Assembly: GCF_009689585.1 (NCBI RefSeq)
Contig: NZ_AP018694.1
Location: forward strand, 1,240,001-1,304,000
DNA length: 64,000 bases
Direction of reading: 5' to 3'
Source: Aquipluma nitroreducens
GTDB taxonomy: Bacteria; Bacteroidota; Bacteroidia; Bacteroidales; Prolixibacteraceae
Made by a program: the position numbers and the translations under genes. Shown one piece after another: positions 44,360 to 54,521 of this stretch. The first letter of the stretch is position 1; each line of letters begins with the position of its first letter. A model generated the notes under the pieces. That model did no database searches and was not told where the DNA came from. It saw only the letters and a list, made by a program, of their open reading frames with translations.

Positions 44360-45859
44360 TTAAAGTCGATAACTACCATTTTCAAGAAACTCTATGGTTT
44401 TGTTAATTCCAACATACATCAACGTATCTTCGTCAACAAATGAAACGTGCTTCCGGTAATCGGCCCAAAAATGTTCCAGGTAATCTGAAGTTCGGGCTGA
44501 CCTCCTGAATTCCATTGCCTGTGCAGCATTGTAAAGTTCTATGGCCAGAATACTGTAAACATTTGTAGCTACTTTCAATGCTTTCGTTGCAGCATTACCA
44601 CCCATACTTACATGATCTTCCTGCTCGTTCGACGATGGAATCGAATCAACCGAAGCGGGTGTACTAAGCTGTTTGTTTAGACTGACAATTGAAGCTGCAG
44701 CATATTGTGGGATCATGAATCCGGAGTTTAATCCGGGATTAGCAACCAAAAACTCCGGAAGTTGCCGATCTCCCGAAATTAAACGGTACGTGCGACGTTC
44801 GGAGATACTTCCGATTTCAGAAAGAGCAATGGCCAAAAAATCGAGCGACAAAGCCAAAGGTTCGCCGTGGAAATTTCCTCCGGAAATGATCAGGTCGTCA
44901 TCTGGGAAAACTGTTGGATTATCGGTCACCGAATTGATTTCAATCTCAACAACTCCGGCAACATATGCAACCGCATCTTTAACTGCACCGTGAACCTGAG
45001 GAATACACCGAAACGAATACGGATCCTGAACATGCGCTTTTTCCCGGTGAATCAACTCACTTCCTTCCAATAACTTCCTGAAGTTCTCAGCAGTTTTTAT
45101 CTGTCCTGAATGTGGCCTAATTTCCTGAACCTGCGCCATAAAAGGTTCAATCAACCCATCGAAACTATCGAGCGACAAAGCGCCAATAATATCAGCATAA
45201 TCCAACAAACGGAATGCTTTCAGCAATGTAAACACGGCATGGGCACTCATAAATTGGGTTCCGTTCAATAAGGCCAATCCTTCTTTGGCTTGCAGTTGAA
45301 TAGGCTCCCACCCCATTTCAACCAGTACTTCCGAGGCCGGTTTAAGAATTCCCTGATGATAAACTTCGCCCATCCCAATTAATGGCAAGAAAAGTTTGGC
45401 CAACGGAGCCAAATCGCCACTTGCGCCTAAAGAACCCTGTTCGCACACAACTGGCAAAATATTGTAGTTATACAAATCCAGAATTCGCTGAACGGTGGCC
45501 AACTGAACAGCTGAATTTCCTCGCGACAAAGCATGAGCCTTAAGCAAAAGCATGAGCCGAACCACATCCGAAGGAATTTCAGGCCCGAGGTTGCAGGCAT
45601 GCGAAATAACCAGATTTTTCTGTAATTTACTCAAGTCTTCTTTGGACACTTCAATATTGCACAGTGCCCCAAAACCTGTGTTGATTCCATACAAAGGGCC
45701 TTCTGTTTCACTAATCTTGCGGTCGAGATAGGCTTTACTTTTCTGAATCAACGCAATAGATTCATCAGAGATTGCCAGCATTTTGTTGCGTTCCAGAATC
45801 TCTTCTATGATTGGGTAAGTTAACCTTTCGGGTGATATGTAATGAATTTCTCTTTCCAT
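44360..45859 (-). CDS. hutH: Histidine ammonia-lyase
   Basis: 499 residues from the ATG at 45859 (MEREIHYISPERLTYP); an earlier in-frame ATG at 45904 would add a non-conserved lead. Converts histidine to urocanate with the autocatalytic MIO cofactor made from the Ala-Ser-Gly in EQGSLGASGDLAPLAKL. Other signatures: GPLYGINTGFGALCN, ALLNGTQFMSA, QDPYSFRCIPQVHG and NGGNFHGEP-like ISGGNFHGEPLAL. The other hut genes are not adjacent; hisS, next to it, is unrelated in pathway. Confidence 0.94.
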   Translation of the reverse strand: MEREIHYISPERLTYPIIEEILERNKMLAISDESIALIQKSKAYLDRKISETEGPLYGINTGFGALCNIEVSKEDLSKLQKNLVISHACNLGPEIPSDVVRLMLLLKAHALSRGNSAVQLATVQRILDLYNYNILPVVCEQGSLGASGDLAPLAKLFLPLIGMGEVYHQGILKPASEVLVEMGWEPIQLQAKEGLALLNGTQFMSAHAVFTLLKAFRLLDYADIIGALSLDSFDGLIEPFMAQVQEIRPHSGQIKTAENFRKLLEGSELIHREKAHVQDPYSFRCIPQVHGAVKDAVAYVAGVVEIEINSVTDNPTVFPDDDLIISGGNFHGEPLALSLDFLAIALSEIGSISERRTYRLISGDRQLPEFLVANPGLNSGFMIPQYAAASIVSLNKQLSTPASVDSIPSSNEQEDHVSMGGNAATKALKVATNVYSILAIELYNAAQAMEFRRSARTSDYLEHFWADYRKHVSFVDEDTLMYVGINKTIEFLENGSYRL

Positions 45860-46035
45860 GAGATCTTTATTTTTGAATGAAAATGAAGTATTTTGAATAT
45901 TCAAATTAAGCGACTGCTTGATGAAAAGAGAAATTCAGGGACAACGAATGTCGCCCCCTATAATTTTTGATAACCGATATTCTTTTTGAAGAAGAACCAT
46001 CTCCTGAATTTTTCAGGAAGTAAGTTAAATGAATT

Positions 46036-47400
46036 TTATGCGGATAGGATTTTTATCAGTTCCTGAGCTGTAACCAACTGTTGTTCGCCCGAGAGCATGT
46101 TCTTCAGATTGATTTTACCTTGCGCCATCTCGTTTTCGCCGACAATGGCCACAAATGGAATTTTCTTGTTGTTTGCCCAGGTCATTTGCTTGCCCATTTT
46201 GCTTTTATCAGGAAAGATTTCGGCATTGATTCCTGCCTTACGAACGGCAGCCAAAACGGGCAAACAGAAGGCTTCTTCGGCAGCACCAAAATTCACGAAC
46301 ATCAATTTAGTCGAATCGGCGGTTGCTGCCGGAAACAATTCCAACTGGGTCAGCACATCGTAAATACGGTCGGCACCAAACGATATGCCAACACCCGAAA
46401 CGTTGGGCATCCCGAAGATTCCGGTTAAATCGTCGTAGCGACCGCCACCACAAATGCTGCCCATGGCCACATCTTTGGCTTTTACCTCGAAAATGGCGCC
46501 TGTATAGTAATTCAATCCGCGGGCTAAAGTCAAATCTAATTCAACTTCGGTGGTCAATTCCAACGTATCCAGATAAGCAAATAAGGTACGTACTTCGGCA
46601 ATTCCCTTTGCACCAATTCCGGATTGACCGATAGCCAATTCCAACTGATTTAATTTTTCGGAAACCGAACCCGACAAATGCAGAATCGGTTGAAGCTTAT
46701 CAACTGCATCTTGAGGAATACCTTTTTCAAGTAATTCTTCATTCACTTTTTCAAGACCAATTTTGTCGAGTTTATCAATGGCAACGGTAATGTCAACAAT
46801 CCGGTCTTTCTCTCCGATAGTTTCAGCTATTCCGGCCAATATTTTCCGGTTATTAATTTTAACGACGGTATTAATTTTCAGTTTAGAGAAAACCTGATCG
46901 ACTATCTGCACCAGTTCCATTTCGTTGAGCAACGAATCGCTGCCCACAATATCCACATCGCACTGGTAAAACTCGCGATAACGGCCCTTCTGCGGACGAT
47001 CGGCTCGCCAAACTGGTTGGATCTGGTAGCGTTTAAACGGGAATGAAATATCGTTGCGATACTGCACCACAAAACGGGCGAAAGGCACTGTCAGGTCGTA
47101 GCGCAAACCTTTTTCAGAGATTTTGTTGGTCAGGCGGATGCTGTTTCGTTCCAACAATTCCTGATCAGATGGAGCAGCAGCGAAATCGCCTGAGTTCAGA
47201 ATTTTAAACAGCAATTTATCGCCTTCTTCGCCGTATTTCCCCATCAAAGTCGACAGATTCTCCATGGCCGGAGTTTCAATGGGTTGAAACCCGTACAGTC
47301 GGAAAATACTCTTGATGGTATCGAAAATATAGTTCCGGTTGGTCATTTCAGCCGGAGAAAAATCGCGGGTTCCCTTTGGGATTGAAGGTTTTTGTGCCAT
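46036..47400 (-). CDS. hisS: Histidine-tRNA ligase
   Basis: 454-residue class II aminoacyl-tRNA synthetase. Motif 1 region [38 protein letters not shown]; motif 2 [22 protein letters not shown]; histidine A box [26 protein letters not shown]; motif 3 [17 protein letters not shown]; anticodon-binding domain at the end. Normal length for the bacterial enzyme. Own promoter candidate upstream. Confidence 0.97.
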   Translation of the reverse strand: MAQKPSIPKGTRDFSPAEMTNRNYIFDTIKSIFRLYGFQPIETPAMENLSTLMGKYGEEGDKLLFKILNSGDFAAAPSDQELLERNSIRLTNKISEKGLRYDLTVPFARFVVQYRNDISFPFKRYQIQPVWRADRPQKGRYREFYQCDVDIVGSDSLLNEMELVQIVDQVFSKLKINTVVKINNRKILAGIAETIGEKDRIVDITVAIDKLDKIGLEKVNEELLEKGIPQDAVDKLQPILHLSGSVSEKLNQLELAIGQSGIGAKGIAEVRTLFAYLDTLELTTEVELDLTLARGLNYYTGAIFEVKAKDVAMGSICGGGRYDDLTGIFGMPNVSGVGISFGADRIYDVLTQLELFPAATADSTKLMFVNFGAAEEAFCLPVLAAVRKAGINAEIFPDKSKMGKQMTWANNKKIPFVAIVGENEMAQGKINLKNMLSGEQQLVTAQELIKILSA

Positions 47401-47421
47401 GTCTATTTATTTCTGAAGGCG

Positions 47422-47429
47422 CAAAATTA
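47422..47429 (-). promoter_or_regulatory. Candidate -7 promoter element before hisS
   Basis: Minus strand reads TAATTTTG, exact TAnnTTTG match, 21 bases upstream of the hisS start. Confidence 0.45.
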
Positions 47430-47465
47430 AGGAATTTCGACACAAACCCACAACGGAATTCTTTT

Positions 47466-47942
47466 TTATCGGTTATAATATTGATTGGTTAAATTTTTAA
47501 GGTATTCCTCACAGCCCGAATCACCTTCTTTTGGTGCCCAACTTGCAAAATTCTTATCATTCATGGGTAAATACGGACCATCTTTCACTTCATAAACGAC
47601 AGATCCAGATTCGAGGGCGAATAAAGAATGCCACGCTCCAACCGGGATTTCAACTGCATAGTTTCCCTTGTCCCGATCGAGTAAGACAAAATCAGTCGGA
47701 GTTCCTGAATTATCAAAGAATACTACGACCAAACTTCCGCGCAGTACGATAAAAACTTCGCGCTTATCCGGATTTTCATGTTTATGTGGCTGAATGTAGG
47801 TTCCCGGCTCAAAAGCATTTAGCATCCGATTTATCGGATCGGCCAAATCGTCGTGAAAGTTGTGATTCAGCCGCTTTCGCATTGAGTTTACTGCCTTTTG
47901 GCTCAACTCGTTGAGTAATTGCGGAGAAACTATTTTTAGCAT
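47466..47942 (-). CDS. WbuC family cupin fold metalloprotein
   Basis: 158-residue single-domain cupin. Metal-binding motif YIQPHKHENPDKREVFIVLRG (about 53-73; His, His, Glu ligands) and second motif VEIPVGAWHSLFALESGSVVYEVKDGPY. It matches the WbuC-type cupins often found near polysaccharide genes, but none are near here. Activity unknown. Same strand as the Bro-N gene upstream, 32 bases away. Confidence 0.85.
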   Translation of the reverse strand: MLKIVSPQLLNELSQKAVNSMRKRLNHNFHDDLADPINRMLNAFEPGTYIQPHKHENPDKREVFIVLRGSLVVVFFDNSGTPTDFVLLDRDKGNYAVEIPVGAWHSLFALESGSVVYEVKDGPYLPMNDKNFASWAPKEGDSGCEEYLKNLTNQYYNR

Positions 47943-47974
47943 GGCTTATGTACTTTTATTGCAATTTCGCCTTT

Positions 47975-48811
47975 CTATTCGTTCTTTTTTGAAAGCGAAA
48001 CCTTCTTTTTATCCTCAGGCAAATAGTTTTCACTGGTAACAACCTTCTTTCCTGATTTGATTTCAAGTTGTTTTCTGGCATCTCCGGCAATCTCTCCTCC
48101 TGCTTTTGCTGCCCGTTTATTTTGCTCAAATCCCTGAGTGTCGGTGTTCACAGCTATTTCTTTAGTTGAAGCTTCGCCTAACATGGAGAAAATCAGTTCC
48201 AGATCGGTCATGTGATCCCGTAAGTTTTGACTTTTCAAGCCTTTTACCTCTTTGTACTCCGAAGGTGTCAATCCAAAAGTTGCCTTCGAAATTTCAGCCG
48301 TTAGAATAGCATATTCTATTTTCTCTTTAACTCCCCGATTTTTCCATTCCTCGGTCAATTCTTCCCGAATGGCAATGCTGCGCATTCGTTTTTCAATCCA
48401 ATCGTCCGAATATCCTTTTAGTTTATACAATTCTCTTGTTCGCTGGGTAGCCAATTCCGGATTTTCAATCTCATCCAAACGGTCGGAACCAACCTGAGCC
48501 AGCCATTGCTTAAATGGCTCTGCCTTTGGAGAAGGAATGGATTGTATGATCCGCAATAGGCCTCTTGAATCGGCAGCCTGCACTTTTCTCCTTTTGCCGT
48601 CAGCGGCTTGCATTTCAACTGGGGTACAAATTGTACCCCAGTTGCTTTTAAGCGACTCATCACGGCTCAAAATTCTTTTTATATACTGCTTTACATCTGC
48701 GCTCTCTGTTAGAACTTCTACTACATCCTGAACAGAGAAATACCATTTCTGGTCGGTTTCATTCCAAACCGACCGTATTTGCTTGCTTTCAAAAAGTTTA
48801 ATGTTGGTCAT
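47975..48811 (-). CDS. Bro-N domain (phage antirepressor-like) protein
   Basis: 278-residue protein with a Bro-N domain at about 1-115 (IKLFESKQIRSVWNETDQKWYFSVQDVVEVLTES, ending SRGLLRIIQSIPSPKAEPFKQWLAQVG), a DNA-binding fold typical of phage antirepressors and baculovirus repeated ORFs. The C-terminal part (about 130-220) is helical and conserved in chromosomal Bro-N proteins of Bacteroidota, also resembling DNA-damage-inducible DinD-like proteins; the tail is basic. No integrase or other phage gene lies nearby, so it is a stand-alone gene or prophage relic. Confidence 0.85.
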   Translation of the reverse strand: MTNIKLFESKQIRSVWNETDQKWYFSVQDVVEVLTESADVKQYIKRILSRDESLKSNWGTICTPVEMQAADGKRRKVQAADSRGLLRIIQSIPSPKAEPFKQWLAQVGSDRLDEIENPELATQRTRELYKLKGYSDDWIEKRMRSIAIREELTEEWKNRGVKEKIEYAILTAEISKATFGLTPSEYKEVKGLKSQNLRDHMTDLELIFSMLGEASTKEIAVNTDTQGFEQNKRAAKAGGEIAGDARKQLEIKSGKKVVTSENYLPEDKKKVSLSKKNE

Positions 48812-48859
48812 AATTTTGATTTTTCTAACCCAAAATGCTTTGCAATGCCAGATGTAGTT

Positions 48860-48958
48860 TGATATGCGAGGATCACATATCCGCTGTATAGAGGTGCAGG
48901 ATGCAGATTACAAATCTGTACCCGCAGGTTTTTGGCTGTCTGCATATTAGCTGCGAGG
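48860..48958. repeat. REP-like hairpins beside the lone membrane gene
   Basis: Two hairpin units: GAGGAT-cacat-ATCC-GC at about 48867-48883 and GCAGATT-aca-AATCTG at 48903-48918, the latter extended by GCAGG/CCCGC flanks. At its end TTAGCTGCGAGG (48947-48958) is the left arm of an inverted repeat whose right arm is at 49426-49437. Confidence 0.5.
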
Positions 48959-48959
48959 C

Positions 48960-49403
48960 TTAATCCATTTTTAAATAGAGTTCCAGTATATGCCAAACAA
49001 TAAAAAATATCATCCCCAAAAAGAAAAACCAATATTGCCTCTTTCTATATTTATTTGCAATACTTCCTCCCTTATCCATTTCCTTCATAAGAACATCCAC
49101 TCCGATCTTTATTTTTTGAATATCAGTTCCAGAAATTGGATTATTTCCATTAATAACTTCAATGTAGTTATTATTTACCCGAAGTAAAGAAAGCATAATT
49201 TCAACAAATTTAAAACCATAAATGATACTTATGGACCAAGAAAATACAGATAATCCGATTGGTATCAAGCTTAATGACAATTTTCTATTAAGTGTTATAT
49301 GAATTGAAAATCCTATTGCAGAAACACATAACGCGATTATATAATAAATATATTTTTCTTGACTATTCCTGTAATGTCTCTGTATTTCTATTTGCTCTTC
49401 CAT
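48960..49403 (-). CDS. Small membrane protein flanked by 12-bp inverted repeats
   Basis: 147-residue hypothetical protein. Three hydrophobic segments (about 20-37, 44-66 and 124-144) enclose a cytoplasmic or periplasmic middle part of about 55 residues (LRVNNNYIEVINGNNPISG and on). No family recognised. Its base composition is more AT-rich than the neighbours, and the gene is enclosed between TTAGCTGCGAGG at 48947-48958 and its complement at 49426-49437, as in a small mobile or exchanged cassette. Confidence 0.6.
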   Translation of the reverse strand: MEEQIEIQRHYRNSQEKYIYYIIALCVSAIGFSIHITLNRKLSLSLIPIGLSVFSWSISIIYGFKFVEIMLSLLRVNNNYIEVINGNNPISGTDIQKIKIGVDVLMKEMDKGGSIANKYRKRQYWFFFLGMIFFIVWHILELYLKMD

Positions 49404-49425
49404 CTTAAGGGGTTAAACTTTTCTA

Positions 49426-49437
49426 CCTCGCAGCTAA
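49426..49437. repeat. Right arm of inverted repeat around the lone membrane gene
   Basis: CCTCGCAGCTAA is the exact complement of TTAGCTGCGAGG at 48947-48958. The pair is about 468 bases apart and encloses one gene. Confidence 0.6.
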
Positions 49438-49598
49438 CGATTTTATACACGTCAATTTCAGGCGTCATGAATTTACTCTTACTAAAATATCAAACCAACT
49501 TACTCATCTTTCCAAATTTAACCCATTCCCCGAACTATTCAAATCCACTTTACAAAAAGTTACAAACAATTTCATCACGATAAATCCCTGAAAATGAA

Positions 49599-49645
49599 AA
49601 GTCCGAAATGATCATTACTCACTTCGGACTTCGGTCTTCCGGCTT
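49599..49645 (-). repeat. Dispersed intergenic repeat, copy C, with hairpin after ettA
   Basis: Minus strand reads GGAAGACCGAAGTCCGAAGT, close to the copies at 935-972 and 21945-21972. The 9-bp stem AAGTCCGAA (49599-49607) / TTCGGACTT (49623-49631) lies directly after the ettA stop and may end its transcript. Confidence 0.5.
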
Positions 49646-49646
49646 T

Positions 49647-51335
49647 CTAGTCTTTTACCAGTTTTTTATATTTCACCCGATGTGGATTCGCATCACCCAT
49701 TCGTTTCTTCCGATTCTCTTCATAATCGGTAAATCCACCTTCGAAGAATACCACTTTCGAATCGCCTTCGAATGCCAGAATATGAGTAGCGATGCGGTCG
49801 AGGAACCAGCGGTCGTGCGAAATAACTACGGCGCAACCTGCAAAATTATCCAAGCCTTCTTCCAATGCACGCAGTGTATTGATATCAATATCATTGGTAG
49901 GCTCGTCGAGCAACAATACATTTCCTTCTTCTTTCAACGCCAAAGCAAGGTGCAGCCTATTCTTCTCTCCACCTGAAAGATATCCACATTTCTTTTCCTG
50001 ATCGGCACCACCAAAATTAAACCTTGAAACATAAGCACGGGCATTCAATTGTTTCCCGCCAACCGAAATCAAGTCGCTGCCACCAGTTATTACCTGGTAA
50101 ACTGTTTTCTCTGGATCGATTGCTTTATGAGTCTGATCAACGTATGCCAATTTTACGGTTTCGCCCACATCGAAAGTACCTTTATCAGCGTGTTCCAGTC
50201 CCATAATCAGTTTAAACAGCGTTGTTTTACCAGCGCCATTTGGCCCAATAACTCCCACAATTCCGTTTGGTGGAAGCACAAAATTCAGGTCTTCGAACAA
50301 CAAACGATCACCATAACCTTTGGCAACAGATTCAGCTGAAATTACCTTTTCGCCCAAACGTGGTCCGTTGGGAATAAAGATTTCGAGTTTCTCTTCCTTC
50401 TGTTTTACATCTTCATTAACCATCCGATCGTAAGCTCCCATACGTGCCTTAGATTTCGCCTGACGAGCCTTGGGAGCCATGCGAATCCATTCCAACTCAC
50501 GTTCCAACGATTTTCGGCGTTTCGAAGCCACTTTTTCTTCCTGCTCCATACGCTTCGATTTTTGATCGAGCCATGAGGTATAATTTCCCTTCCATGGAAT
50601 GCCTTCGCCACGATCCAATTCTAAAATCCAACCAGCCACATTATCAAGGAAATACCTGTCGTGAGTGATACAAATCACGGTTCCTTTGTATTGTTGCAGA
50701 TGCATTTCGAGCCACTGAATCGATTCAGCATCTAAATGGTTGGTAGGCTCATCAAGCAATAATACATCAGGCTCTTTTAAAAGCAAGCGGCATAAAGCAA
50801 CCCGGCGACGTTCACCTCCGGAAAGTTCACCAACGAGCTGATCATCAGGAGGACACTGCAGTGCATCCATAGCGCGTTCAAGTTTTGCATCGAGGTTCCA
50901 TGCATCAAAATGGTCAATTTTATCCTGAAGCACAGCCTGTTCTTCATACAGTTTATCCATGACATCCTGATTTTCATAAACATCAGGATCACCAAATTTC
51001 AGGTTAATGTCTTCATAAGCTTGTAAAACATCTACTATTTCCTGGACTCCTTCCTGTACAATTTCTTTTACCGTTTTCGAATCGTCAAGCTGTGGATCCT
51101 GCTCTAAATATCCGACAGTATATCCGGGTGAAAAAACAACTTCTCCCTGATACGAACCTTCAAGTCCAGCAATAATTTTTAGTAAGGTTGATTTCCCGGA
51201 GCCATTCAATCCAATAATCCCAATTTTTGCGCCGAGAAAAAAAGACAAGGAGATATCCTTCAAAACTTGCTTTTGAGGAGGATAAGTCTTGCTTACCCTG
51301 TACATCGAAAAAATTATCTTATTATCATCACTCAT
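49647..51335 (-). CDS. ettA: Energy-dependent translational throttle protein EttA (ABC-F)
   Basis: 562-residue ABC-F protein with two ATPase domains and no membrane part; it binds the ribosomal E site and couples elongation to ATP level. Walker A GLNGSGKSTLLKIIAGL (about 40) and GPNGAGKTTLFKLIMGL (about 345); signatures LSGGERRRVALCR and LSGGEKNRLHLAL; Walker B VLLLDEPTNHLDAES and VLLLDEPTNDIDINT. The linker contains the arm-like ARQAKSKARMGAYDRM region. Length and the PtIM linker fit EttA better than other ABC-F types. Confidence 0.94.
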   Translation of the reverse strand: MSDDNKIIFSMYRVSKTYPPQKQVLKDISLSFFLGAKIGIIGLNGSGKSTLLKIIAGLEGSYQGEVVFSPGYTVGYLEQDPQLDDSKTVKEIVQEGVQEIVDVLQAYEDINLKFGDPDVYENQDVMDKLYEEQAVLQDKIDHFDAWNLDAKLERAMDALQCPPDDQLVGELSGGERRRVALCRLLLKEPDVLLLDEPTNHLDAESIQWLEMHLQQYKGTVICITHDRYFLDNVAGWILELDRGEGIPWKGNYTSWLDQKSKRMEQEEKVASKRRKSLERELEWIRMAPKARQAKSKARMGAYDRMVNEDVKQKEEKLEIFIPNGPRLGEKVISAESVAKGYGDRLLFEDLNFVLPPNGIVGVIGPNGAGKTTLFKLIMGLEHADKGTFDVGETVKLAYVDQTHKAIDPEKTVYQVITGGSDLISVGGKQLNARAYVSRFNFGGADQEKKCGYLSGGEKNRLHLALALKEEGNVLLLDEPTNDIDINTLRALEEGLDNFAGCAVVISHDRWFLDRIATHILAFEGDSKVVFFEGGFTDYEENRKKRMGDANPHRVKYKKLVKD

Positions 51336-51476
51336 ATATGTTCGATTTTAAGGTTTATAAATCAAAGATTGAATTTCAACTACCCAACGTAGCGTTTGAG
51401 TTACCAAAAATACTGCTTTTTAATTATCAAATTAAGTATATTTAAAGTTTGAAAGTAATCTCTGTAAAAAAAGACC

Positions 51477-51857
51477 GTGAAGCTATTAATTGTTGACGAT
51501 AATCCGATTAATCAGAAATTTCTATACTACTCCTTAAAAAAGTATTATGAAATAGAAACGGCTGACAATGGACTTGAAGCAGTTGAAATGCTTGAGAAGA
51601 ATAGTTATGATGTTGTTTTAATGGATTTGTCGATGCCGGTTATGGACGGTGCTGAAGCCACACTGCGAATCCGAAAATCCATAAATGCTAAGAATAAACA
51701 TGTTCCTATCATTTTTGTAACAACTAACGATTTTGAACACGATAGGACGCGCTGCATGAAAAATGGAGGAAGCGATTACTTGATTAAACCAGTTGATATT
51801 AATGAATTATTAAATTCGATTAACATTCAACTCAACCTGCGACAAGAAATATTCTAA
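51477..51857 (+). CDS. Single-domain response regulator (CheY-like)
   Basis: 126-residue receiver domain with no output domain. Start is GTG at 51477; no ATG fits. Acidic pocket Asp7/Asp8 in LIVDDNPINQKF, phospho-acceptor Asp50 in VVLMDLSMPVMDG, Thr in IIFVTTND and Lys in SDYLIKPVDI. The DDNPINQKF and MPVMDG style is that of receivers in hybrid kinases and phosphorelays. It has no kinase partner nearby; a link with the Hpt protein (14901) or the receiver-less kinase (7173) is possible. Confidence 0.92.
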   Translation: MKLLIVDDNPINQKFLYYSLKKYYEIETADNGLEAVEMLEKNSYDVVLMDLSMPVMDGAEATLRIRKSINAKNKHVPIIFVTTNDFEHDRTRCMKNGGSDYLIKPVDINELLNSINIQLNLRQEIF

Positions 51858-51908
51858 ATAATTCAGAATAACACCATCTACAACTTAACATATTGTAATT
51901 CGTGAAAG

Positions 51909-51940
51909 AAAAAAAGGCTGATTATTCATCAGCCTTTTTT
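51909..51940. terminator. Bidirectional intrinsic terminator
   Basis: Stem AAAAAAGGCTGAT (51910-51922) with ATCAGCCTTTTTT (51928-51940), 5-base loop. Ends both the response-regulator gene (+) and the ribosomal cluster after rplQ (-). Confidence 0.9.
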
Positions 51941-51957
51941 AATATCTAAGAATCTCT

Positions 51958-52470
51958 CTATTCTTCAGTTTTTTCTTCAGGAGCTTCTGTTACTTCAGGA
52001 GCCACAACTGGAGCTACAGGAGCAGTAGCTTTTGGAGCGTCTGCTTTTTTCTTACCACCACGACGAGATTTCACTGGTTTTGCTCTACTTTCCTTAGCAG
52101 CCAGCATGTTTTCGTTGAAGTCGACCAACTCGATAATACACATTTCTGCATTGTCACCAAGTCTATTTCCTGTTTTAAGAATTCTGGTATAACCGCCTGG
52201 ACGATCAGCTACTTTTTCAGCAACATCTCTGAATAACATTGCAACAGCTGTTTTGCTTTTCAAATATTCAAACACAACCCTGCGTGAATGAGTCGAATCG
52301 TCTTTAGCTTTGGTAATAAGTGGCTCAACATATATTCTTAAGGCCTTAGCTTTGGCTAGGGTCGTTGCAATACGTTTATGAAAAATCAAAGAGTTGGCCA
52401 TATTGGACAACATTGCTTTCCGATGAGCGCTTGTTCTACCTAAATGGTTGAATTTTTTACTATGTCTCAT
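51958..52470 (-). CDS. rplQ: 50S ribosomal protein L17
   Basis: 170-residue L17; residues 1-118 are the conserved protein ([56 protein letters not shown]). It carries a 50-residue Ala/Pro/Glu-rich low-complexity tail after [12 protein letters not shown], common in Bacteroidota and probably disordered. Last gene of the ribosomal cluster, 6 bases after rpoA. Confidence 0.97.
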   Translation of the reverse strand: MRHSKKFNHLGRTSAHRKAMLSNMANSLIFHKRIATTLAKAKALRIYVEPLITKAKDDSTHSRRVVFEYLKSKTAVAMLFRDVAEKVADRPGGYTRILKTGNRLGDNAEMCIIELVDFNENMLAAKESRAKPVKSRRGGKKKADAPKATAPVAPVVAPEVTEAPEEKTEE

Positions 52471-52476
52471 TTTTAC

Positions 52477-53469
52477 TTATTCCTTATCAAGTTTATATTT
52501 ACTGATATCCATCCCGAACGTCAAATTCAAGCTCACCAATAAGTCATCCAATTCTGTGAGTGATTTTTTACCAAAATTACGGAATTTAAGCAAATCGTTC
52601 CGGTTATAAGTAACCAGCTCTCCTAGGGTTTCAACATCCGCAGCCTTCAGGCAATTCAATGCACGTACAGAAAGATCCATGTCAACCAGTTTTGTTTTCA
52701 AAAGTTGGCGCATGTGCAATACTTCTTCATCAAACTCTTCGTTGGCAAATTTCTCGTCCGAATCAATGGTGATTTTTTCGTCAGAGAACAGCATGAAATG
52801 ATAAATCAGAATTTTTGCAGCTTCTTTCAATGCATCTTTAGGATGAATTGAACCATCGGTTGTGATTTCAAAAACTAACTTTTCATAGTCAGTTTTTTGC
52901 TCAACACGATAATTTTCGACAGCATATTTCACATTTTTGATCGGTGTGAAAATTGAATCGATCGGAATTACTCCAAACTCAGCATCGATCGGCTTATTTT
53001 CAGCGCTAGGGACATATCCGCGACCTTTGTTGATGGTGATATCCATCTGCAATTTAACTTCAGGTTCCATCCGGCAGATAATTAACTCTGGATTTAAAAC
53101 ACGGAAGCCGGTCATAAATTTATTAATATCTCCGGCAGTGAATGTGTCCTGTCCGGTAATTGAGATAGAAACCTTCTCATTATCAAAATCTTCAACTTCA
53201 CGTTTAAAACGAATCTGCTTCAGATTAAGGATAATTTCAGTTACATCTTCCATTACACCTTTAATAGTCGCAAATTCATGGTCAACTTTGTCGATTTTGA
53301 CAGTTGTAATTGCATAACCTTCCAAAGAGGATAACAGAATTCTTCGTAAGGCATTACCAATTGTAATACCATAACCTGGTTCCAATGGACGGAATTCGAA
53401 TTTACCGTACTTCTCATCGGTTTCAACCATTATAACTTTGTCGGGTTTTTGGAACGCTAATATTGCCAT
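52477..53469 (-). CDS. rpoA: RNA polymerase alpha subunit
   Basis: 330 residues. N-terminal assembly domain ([45 protein letters not shown]) and C-terminal DNA-binding domain with the helix-hairpin-helix part [41 protein letters not shown]. Forms the dimer that nucleates RNA polymerase. Lies in its usual place between rpsD and rplQ. Confidence 0.98.
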   Translation of the reverse strand: MAILAFQKPDKVIMVETDEKYGKFEFRPLEPGYGITIGNALRRILLSSLEGYAITTVKIDKVDHEFATIKGVMEDVTEIILNLKQIRFKREVEDFDNEKVSISITGQDTFTAGDINKFMTGFRVLNPELIICRMEPEVKLQMDITINKGRGYVPSAENKPIDAEFGVIPIDSIFTPIKNVKYAVENYRVEQKTDYEKLVFEITTDGSIHPKDALKEAAKILIYHFMLFSDEKITIDSDEKFANEEFDEEVLHMRQLLKTKLVDMDLSVRALNCLKAADVETLGELVTYNRNDLLKFRNFGKKSLTELDDLLVSLNLTFGMDISKYKLDKE

Positions 53470-53488
53470 AATAATACTGAGTAATTGA

Positions 53489-54097
53489 TTATTTAGAATA
53501 CAACTCTACGATAAGTTGTTCTTTAATGTTTTCAGGAATTTCTGCTCTTTCAGGACGGGTTAAAAACTTACCTGCCAATTGAGAGTTATCCCATTCCAAC
53601 CATGCAAATTTACTAGAACGACGTGAGTTCAATGAAGTTGTAATAACTTCAAGTGATTTCGATTTTTCACGAACACTAATAACGTCACCCGGACGAACTG
53701 TATATGATGGAATATTTAATACTTCACCATTAACATTAATGTGCTTGTGAGAAACCAATTGACGTGCAGCAGAACGTGTAGGAGCAATTCCTAAACGGAA
53801 TACAACATTATCCAAACGAGCTTCCAGTAGTTGCAACAGTACTTCACCTGTTACACCTTTTGATGCAGAAGCTTTTTTAAATAAGTTAGAGAATTGACGT
53901 TCCAATACACCATACATGTATTTGGCTTTTTGTTTTTCCTTTAATTGGGTTCCGTACTCAGATTTTTTACGTCTTCGGCTAGCTAAACCGTGAAATCCCG
54001 GTGGAAAATTTTTCTTTTCAAGTGCTTTGTCCGGTCCGAAAATTGGTTCACCAAATTTTCGGGCGATTCTGGATTTTGGTCCTGTATATCTTGCCAT
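53489..54097 (-). CDS. rpsD: 30S ribosomal protein S4
   Basis: 202-residue primary 16S rRNA-binding protein with an S4 domain ([40 protein letters not shown], about 95-135). The N-terminus lacks a Cys zinc motif (C- type). Usual position upstream of rpoA. Confidence 0.97.
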   Translation of the reverse strand: MARYTGPKSRIARKFGEPIFGPDKALEKKNFPPGFHGLASRRRKKSEYGTQLKEKQKAKYMYGVLERQFSNLFKKASASKGVTGEVLLQLLEARLDNVVFRLGIAPTRSAARQLVSHKHINVNGEVLNIPSYTVRPGDVISVREKSKSLEVITTSLNSRRSSKFAWLEWDNSQLAGKFLTRPERAEIPENIKEQLIVELYSK

Positions 54098-54117
54098 TAC
54101 TGTTTTAATTTATTCGA

Positions 54118-54507
54118 TTAAACACGTCTCCTTTTTGCAGGACGACATCCATTGTGTGGTAGTGGGGTAACGTCAACAATTTCACTGACCTGAATGCCAA
54201 CGCTGCTAATTGCACGAATTGCAGATTCACGACCATTACCTGGACCTTTTACGTATACTTTTACTTTTCTCAGACCAAGATCATAAGCTATCTTGGAACA
54301 TTCTTCAGAAGCTACCTGAGCAGCATAGGGAGTATTCTTTTTAGAACCTCTGAACCCTTTTTTACCAGCAGACGACCACGAAATAACTTCACCATTACCA
54401 TTGGTCAACGACACAATGATATTATTGAATGAAGAGTGAATGTGTGCCTGTCCGATTGCTTCAACGATAACAACTCGTTTTTTAGTAGAACCAGTCTTTT
54501 TTGCCAT
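54118..54507 (-). CDS. rpsK: 30S ribosomal protein S11
   Basis: 129 residues; THVSSFNN-like [43 protein letters not shown] and the C-terminal [18 protein letters not shown] are diagnostic. Platform protein of the 30S subunit. Between rpsM and rpsD. Confidence 0.98.
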   Translation of the reverse strand: MAKKTGSTKKRVVIVEAIGQAHIHSSFNNIIVSLTNGNGEVISWSSAGKKGFRGSKKNTPYAAQVASEECSKIAYDLGLRKVKVYVKGPGNGRESAIRAISSVGIQVSEIVDVTPLPHNGCRPAKRRRV

Positions 54508-54521
54508 AATTCAAATATCAA

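Noticed and set aside
48947-49437. Integron attC cassette around the lone membrane gene
   Set aside because: The repeat GTTAGCTGCGAGG does not meet the GTTRRRY core consensus and there is no integrase or second cassette in the window.
49792-50001. Plus-strand open frame inside ettA
   Set aside because: Shadow frame of a conserved ABC-F gene.
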